Positions 61,901 to 64,000 of a DNA stretch of 64,000 nt are shown here, piece by piece. Position 1 is the first letter of the stretch, and the number at the start of each line of letters is the position of its first letter. Under the pieces are notes generated by a model. That model ran no database searches. It was given only the letters and a program-made list of their open reading frames with translations, and was not told where the DNA came from. Source of the stretch: Cerasicoccus sp. TK19100 (GTDB lineage Bacteria; Verrucomicrobiota; Verrucomicrobiia; Opitutales; Cerasicoccaceae); the NCBI RefSeq assembly GCF_027257155.1, contig NZ_JAPWDU010000010.1, positions 85,437 to 149,436 on the forward strand. The letters run 5' to 3'. The position numbers and the translations under genes are program-made.

Positions 61901-62833
61901 ATGACGCTTCTCCTCGGTTCACTGACCATCGGCCTCATCCTCGCGCTTCTCGCGATGGGGGTCTATGTGTCGTTCCGCATTTTTGACATCCCGGATATCA
62001 CCACGGACGGCTCCATCACACTTGGTGCCGCGACCGCCGCCATCCTGATCGTCAACGGCACGCACCCCATTCTCGCCACCCTTGCCGGAGCAGCGGCAGG
62101 CGCACTAGCCGGCACGGTGACCGGTATCCTACACACCAAGTTTAAGATCAACGCCCTGCTGGCCGGCATCCTCGTGATGACCGCGCTCTACTCCGTGAAC
62201 CTCCACGTGATGGGCCGCAGCAACGTCCCCCTTTTGCAAACAAAGAACGTCACCGACTACGGCGAAACGCTGGGCCACGCCATTGTTGGCGAGGAGAGCA
62301 TGGACCTCTTTGGCTGGGAAACCGACACCGCTGATTTCTTTGTCATGATCCTCGCCGCGGCCTTCGTGACGTTGGTCGGCTTGCTGTTGTATTGGTTTTT
62401 CCGCACCAACGTCGGCACCGCGATGCGCGCCACGGGTAATAACCCGCAGATGATCCGCGCGCTTGGTGCAAACGTGGAGCGCTACATGGTCTTTGGCCTT
62501 GCGGTCTCCAACGGCCTGGTCGCGCTGGCAGGCGCGATCCTGGCGCAATACCAGGGCTTTGCCGACGCGCAGATGGGCATCGGCATGATCGTCTGGGGTC
62601 TGGCCAGCGTGATCATTGGCGAAGCGCTGGTCGGCCAACGCAGCCTTGGCCTCACGATCATCGGGGCAGTGATGGGCTCCGTGCTCTTCCGCCTGCTCGT
62701 GGCGATTGCCCTGCGCTGGGGCCTGAACCCAAACGACCTCAAGCTCATCACGGCAGTCTTCGTCTTTGCCGCGCTCGTGTTGCCGGGCTTCATCAAAAAG
62801 CTAAAGCCGCGTAAGTCGTCGCCATCCAATTAA
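61901..62833 (+). CDS. ABC transporter permease (COG4120 type)
   Basis: A 310-residue inner-membrane protein with about eight to nine helices of the branched-chain-amino-acid-type permease superfamily (COG4120, partner of COG2984 binding proteins and COG1101 ATPases). Typical are VYVSFRIFDIPDITTDGSIT near the N-terminus (about 22-41), LLAGILVMTALYSVNLHVMG (about 86-105), LLYWFFRTNVGTAMRATGNN followed by PQMIRALG (about 161-188), where the RA(T/V)G(D/N)N segment is the ATPase-coupling loop, and ALVGQRSLGLTIIGAVMGS near 245. ATG is 6 bases after the STAS gene stop. The cognate ATPase is 172 bases downstream, separated by an inserted repeat. Confidence 0.9.
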   Translation: MTLLLGSLTIGLILALLAMGVYVSFRIFDIPDITTDGSITLGAATAAILIVNGTHPILATLAGAAAGALAGTVTGILHTKFKINALLAGILVMTALYSVNLHVMGRSNVPLLQTKNVTDYGETLGHAIVGEESMDLFGWETDTADFFVMILAAAFVTLVGLLLYWFFRTNVGTAMRATGNNPQMIRALGANVERYMVFGLAVSNGLVALAGAILAQYQGFADAQMGIGMIVWGLASVIIGEALVGQRSLGLTIIGAVMGSVLFRLLVAIALRWGLNPNDLKLITAVFVFAALVLPGFIKKLKPRKSSPSN

Positions 62834-62834
62834 A

Positions 62835-62849
62835 CTTTGCATGACAGAG
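62835..62849. repeat. CTTTG-N5-CAAAG palindrome, one mismatch (centre CATGA)
   Basis: Starts 1 base after the permease stop; the right arm reads CAGAG. Extended form AACTTTG...CAGAGTT. Confidence 0.65.
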
Positions 62850-62865
62850 TTAACTTCAATTTCAC

Positions 62866-62985
62866 TAAAGGTAGGGCGCAGTCTCCAGACAAGCCGCCAC
62901 GATGGAGTGGCATTTGCGCAATGCGCAAATCTATCGGTCCAGCGGGACGCTGGCGGTTTATCTGGAGACTGCGCCCTACCCTTTT
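62866..62985. repeat. 120-bp inverted repeat inserted in the ABC operon
   Basis: Arms 62866-62898 and 62951-62985 are inverted copies carrying GGTAGGGCGCAGTCTCCAGA, the same block that ends the 630-bp element at 26805-27434. A second perfect palindrome, ATTTGCGCAATGCGCAAAT (62912-62930), lies near the middle. CTTTG-N5-CAAAG-type palindromes lie on both sides (62835 and 62989). It separates permease and ATPase genes that are otherwise 6 bases from their neighbours. Confidence 0.85.
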
Positions 62986-62988
62986 AAA

Positions 62989-63003
62989 CTTTGCGATACA
63001 AAG
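62989..63003. repeat. CTTTG-N5-CAAAG palindrome (centre CGATA)
   Basis: Exact copy ending 2 bases before the ATPase start codon at 63006, in place of a recognisable ribosome-binding site. Confidence 0.75.
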
Positions 63004-63005
63004 CT

Positions 63006-63818
63006 ATGCTCGAAATAAAAAGCATCCGCAAGACGTTCAACCCCGGCACTGTCAACGAGGTCCGTGCGCTGCAGGGGGTCGACCTGACCATCAAAGAAGG
63101 CTCGTTCGTCGTCGTGCTCGGCATGAATGGCTCGGGCAAGTCGACGCTGCTCAACGCCATTGCTGGCTCCTTTTACGTGGATGAAGGTTCGATCACTCTC
63201 GACGGGAACAACGTCACCAAGTGGCCCGAGCACCGCCGCGCGAAGCTAATTGGCCGCGTGTTTCAAAATCCCTTCAGCGGCACGGCGCCGGATATGTCCA
63301 TCGCGGAAAACTTCGCCATGGCCGCCATGCGAGGGAAGAACCGCGGACTAGGCTGGGCCTTATCTCCGGACCTCATGGACGCACTCCGCGAGCGCGTGAT
63401 CACCCTGCGCATGGGCCTTGAAAACCGGCTTGAAAACGCCATTGGCTCGCTCTCCGGCGGGCAACGCCAGGCATTGACCCTGCTCATGGCCACCTGGCTC
63501 AAGCCGTCAATGCTCCTGCTCGACGAGCACACCGCCGCCCTCGATCCCAAAAGCGCGCACCAGGTCATCACGCTAACCGACGAGGTCGTGAAGCGCGACA
63601 ACCTGACGACGCTCATGGTCACCCACTCAATGCAGCAAGCCGTCAATCTCGGCGACCGCATCATCATGATGAACCGTGGTAAGGTGGCCTACGATTTCTC
63701 CGGCCCGGAGAAAAAACGCCTGCGCGTGGAAGACCTACTCGACTGCTTCGAAGAAATCCGCCGCCGCGAGCAACTCGACGAAAGCACGGCCGCAATGCTC
63801 GCCGGACAATACGTGTGA
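63006..63818 (+). CDS. ABC transporter ATP-binding protein (COG1101 type)
   Basis: A 270-residue ATPase with all the core motifs: Walker A GMNGSGKST (about 39-47), Q-loop FQNPFSGTAPDMS (about 88-100), signature SLSGGQRQALTLL (about 149-161), Walker B MLLLDEHTAALDP (about 169-181), and the switch His in MVTHSMQQAV (about 204-213). It is of the COG1101 group that works with COG2984 binding proteins and COG4120 permeases to import an unidentified solute. The frame begins with a TTG at 62991, but the ATG at 63006 starts MLEIKSIRKTFNPGT, as expected. That ATG is 2 bases after a CTTTG-N5-CAAAG palindrome, which therefore replaces the usual ribosome-binding site region. Last gene of the operon. Confidence 0.95.
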   Translation: MLEIKSIRKTFNPGTVNEVRALQGVDLTIKEGSFVVVLGMNGSGKSTLLNAIAGSFYVDEGSITLDGNNVTKWPEHRRAKLIGRVFQNPFSGTAPDMSIAENFAMAAMRGKNRGLGWALSPDLMDALRERVITLRMGLENRLENAIGSLSGGQRQALTLLMATWLKPSMLLLDEHTAALDPKSAHQVITLTDEVVKRDNLTTLMVTHSMQQAVNLGDRIIMMNRGKVAYDFSGPEKKRLRVEDLLDCFEEIRRREQLDESTAAMLAGQYV

Positions 63819-63823
63819 TCCGC

Positions 63824-63904
63824 TGGAGGGCAGTGCTTCGTCACTGCCGTTCTTTGCCTCAACGCAACCTGGGATACGGCGGCGGTGACGAAGCACCGCC
63901 CTTG
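63824..63904. repeat. REP-like inverted repeat, copy 3
   Basis: The left arm 63824-63849 (TGGAGGGCAGTGCTTCG...) and right arm 63880-63904 are imperfect inverted copies around a 30-base centre. The individual hairpins are GGCAGTG/CACTGCC and GGCGGTG/CACCGCC, again compensatory variants of copies 1 and 2. It begins 5 bases after the ATPase stop and could stabilise or end the operon transcript. Confidence 0.8.
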
Positions 63905-63931
63905 TGTTTTCCTTTTTTGACACTATTTAGG

Positions 63932-63987
63932 AAAATGATGCTTCCGAGAATGGTAGAACTAACACGTCGCAGGAAGCGTCATTTTCC
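63932..63987. repeat. 16-bp stem inverted repeat near the window end
   Basis: GGAAAATGATGCTTCC (63932-63947) and GGAAGCGTCATTTTCC (63972-63987) are inverted copies with one G-T-type mismatch and a 24-base loop. It is preceded by TTTTTT at 63915-63920. Its role is unclear: it could be a terminal repeat of something extending past the window or a protein-binding site. Confidence 0.6.
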
Positions 63988-64000
63988 GAAGCCGGGCTGG

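Overview
The window looks like a chromosomal segment of a Verrucomicrobiota bacterium, most likely class Opitutae (Puniceicoccales/Opitutales). Grounds: two very large secreted proteins made of autotransporter-type beta-strand repeats and ending in PEP-CTERM sorting tails (VPEP + membrane helix + Arg cluster), a DUF5069 protein, a type IV-pilin-like protein, moderately high GC, frequent GTG/TTG starts with weak Shine-Dalgarno sites, and many families of short palindromic intergenic repeats. The taxonomic call is inference; no rRNA or tRNA gene was found.

Layout. (1) 1-14041: cell-surface polysaccharide locus. It holds the end of a Gfo/Idh-type dehydrogenase and a WbpD-like N-acetyltransferase (+), a tightly overlapping minus-strand operon wecF-like / sugar formyltransferase / wecE-like / flippase, a lone glycosyltransferase (+), and a second minus-strand operon of three multi-membrane-span glycosyltransferases and two GT4 glycosyltransferases. 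(2) 14081-14533: a type IV pilin-like gene with its own promoter and terminator. (3) 14799-19815: heme and cytochrome genes (hemH, a HemX/CcsA-like protein, hemA, ctaG) and two small tandem membrane paralogues. (4) 19873-31144: housekeeping and metabolism: HD-domain phosphohydrolase, orphan histidine kinase, carB, YhcH-like, peroxiredoxin-like, RidA, gltA and hisH-hisB-hisC. (5) 31311-37036: CrtA-like and YndJ-like pair, DUF5069, an alpha-1,2-fucosyltransferase-like GT11, a DMT transporter and a MalY/PatB aminotransferase. (6) 37118-57268: two PEP-CTERM surface proteins (2464 and 1232 aa), a secreted clan GH-A glycosidase and a 2114-aa GH81-like protein. (7) 57269-63818: a possible small RNA or leader with an intrinsic terminator, then an ABC importer operon whose binding protein has three tandem substrate-binding domains and whose second gene encodes a STAS-domain protein.

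How the genes fit together. wecE-like, formyltransferase and wecF-like together suggest synthesis and transfer of a 4-amino-4,6-dideoxygalactose carrying N-formyl instead of N-acetyl; the flippase would export the lipid-linked unit and the membrane glycosyltransferases would decorate it. hemA and hemH bracket tetrapyrrole synthesis, while the HemX/CcsA-like and CtaG proteins serve heme use. The GH-A and GH81-like enzymes beside the PEP-CTERM proteins point to outer-surface glycan binding and breakdown.

Unusual non-coding DNA. Three intergenic arrays (near 18.0, 32.9 and 44.9 kb) consist of about 23-bp imperfect palindromic units whose arms differ from unit to unit. Near two of them lies an inverted-repeat family with covarying stems (third copy at 63.8 kb). 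A 15-bp palindrome CTTTG-N5-CAAAG occurs seven times exactly and twice with one change, mostly inside genes. Several other inverted-repeat elements occupy the remaining gaps, one of them inside the ABC operon.
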